DNA of 14,453 bases, taken from UBA6183 sp964603255 (lineage in GTDB: Bacteria; Bacteroidota; Bacteroidia; UKL13-3). Within the stretch, counting starts at the first letter, position 1. Every line of letters starts with the position of its first letter. A model generated the notes under the pieces. The model made no database searches. It was not told the origin of the DNA and was given only the letters and a program-made list of their open reading frames with translations. The position numbers and the translations under genes were made by a program. Location: contig CAZRVA010000064.1 of NCBI GenBank assembly GCA_964603255.1, positions 1-14,453 of the forward strand, read 5' to 3'. Shown one piece after another: positions 14,041-14,453 of this stretch.

Positions 14041-14070
14041 GATTTAGATTTTTTAACACAAGAAAATCTA
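14025..14070 (+). other. Two overlapping, mutually exclusive hairpins
   Basis: TGTGTTAA (14025-14032) can pair with TTAACACA (14053-14060). TAGATTTT (14045-14052), located in the loop of that hairpin, can pair with AAAATCTA (14063-14070). The two share no bases but interlock; a pseudoknot would need a 2-nt loop to span an 8-bp stem, so they are probably alternatives. No T-run follows, so this is not an ordinary terminator. It overlaps the end of the preceding ORF and lies 34 bp before the next one. Confidence 0.35.
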
Positions 14071-14103
14071 GCTTCAATCCCCAATATTTTAACACGTATT
14101 TTT

Positions 14104-14205
14104 ATGAAAAACGAAAATCAAAAACGCCAAGACCGTGGCAACTTAATTGTAGGTATTATTTGCTTATTGATTATAGTTGCGGGTGTGATAGCTATGAATT
14201 GGTAG
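14104..14205 (+). CDS. 33-residue single-pass membrane peptide, uncharacterised
   Basis: An ATG at 14104 opens a 33-codon frame ending in TAG at 14203-14205. The first 13 residues are charged and hydrophilic (MKNENQKRQDRGN), followed by a clean membrane segment of about 18 residues (LIVGIICLLIIVAGVIAM) and a two-residue tail. Positive charges before the segment predict an N-in topology. A strong terminator begins 5 bp after the stop, which supports a genuine end of a transcribed unit here. No promoter consensus was found directly upstream, so it may be transcribed from the rocD promoter. The function is unknown; such short peptides often modulate larger membrane proteins, but nothing here says which. 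Confidence 0.6.
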   Translation: MKNENQKRQDRGNLIVGIICLLIIVAGVIAMNW

Positions 14206-14210
14206 CATAA

Positions 14211-14262
14211 AAAATCCCCGATTGATCAGATTCTTCAATCGGGGATTTTATATATTTTTTTT
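14211..14262 (+). terminator. Rho-independent terminator ending the rocD-hutH block
   Basis: AAAATCCCCGATTGA (14211-14225) pairs perfectly with TCAATCGGGGATTTT (14235-14249) around a 9-nt loop. A TATA step and a long T-run follow. The 15-bp stem is one of the strongest structures in the window. Confidence 0.92.
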
Positions 14263-14332
14263 TAATGTATATCCGTTAGTTTACCCCCATAATTCTATTA
14301 CGGAGTATTCTAGTATTTGCTGGCATTTTCTA

Positions 14333-14453
14333 CAAAGCGTTAAGATTTTTATAACAATGAGTGTGTTCCATTCCAAAATCCTTTTAAAATAAAAATCACT
14401 TTCCTTTTGGGTTGGCACCCAAACCGCCTTCACTTTTTTCTTGATAAAAAAGT
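14333..14453. repeat. Dispersed 121-bp repeat, copy 2 (cut by the window end)
   Basis: This copy matches 10416-10536 in the same orientation, with about 10 mismatches concentrated in its left part. The hairpin TTTGGGT-TGGC-ACCCAAA is conserved exactly. The match is still perfect at the last base of the window, so the repeat very likely continues beyond it. It lies downstream of the strong terminator at 14211-14262, with nothing else recognisable between them. Confidence 0.85.

Overview
The window looks like an AT-rich chromosomal segment from a member of the Bacteroidota. The evidence is a single-chain SecD-SecF fusion, -7 boxes of the TAnnTTTG type seen in this phylum in front of several genes, start codons without clear Shine-Dalgarno sequences, and a TetR-TolC-adaptor-RND efflux operon of the usual Bacteroidota layout. 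No rRNA, tRNA, CRISPR array, transposase or phage gene was seen. Most genes are ordinary housekeeping, export or catabolic genes.

Region 1 (1-5244, minus strand) is a four-gene operon read leftwards: a TetR-type repressor, a TolC-like outer-membrane channel, a lipoprotein membrane-fusion adaptor and an RND (AcrB-like) inner-membrane pump whose C-terminal part runs off the left edge. Together these encode a complete tripartite efflux pump with its own regulator. A near-perfect 36-bp palindrome (5284-5319) lies just upstream of the likely operon promoter and is the best candidate for the repressor's operator.

Region 2 (5443-10345, plus strand) holds three separate units: a uridine kinase gene (udk), secDF with its own promoter and terminator, and an OmpA-family periplasmic or envelope protein with a coiled coil and its own terminator.

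Region 3 (10346-10949) is a gene-free stretch of about 600 bp. It contains a 121-bp dispersed repeat, a fold-back structure of nested inverted repeats, and a promoter with an operator-like palindrome.

Region 4 (10950-14205, plus strand) holds ornithine aminotransferase (rocD) and histidine ammonia-lyase (hutH) in a tight pair, then an uncharacterised 111-residue membrane or secreted protein starting at TTG, then a 33-residue single-pass membrane peptide and a strong terminator. The two enzymes suggest an amino-acid catabolic operon leading towards glutamate. The window ends inside a second copy of the 121-bp repeat (14333-14453), in the same orientation as the first, so direct repeats flank the rocD-hutH block.

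I did not find a clearly new multi-gene system. The most interesting items are the operator palindrome, the dispersed repeat with its fold-back partner, the two small uncharacterised ORFs behind hutH, and inserts in the efflux and SecDF proteins.
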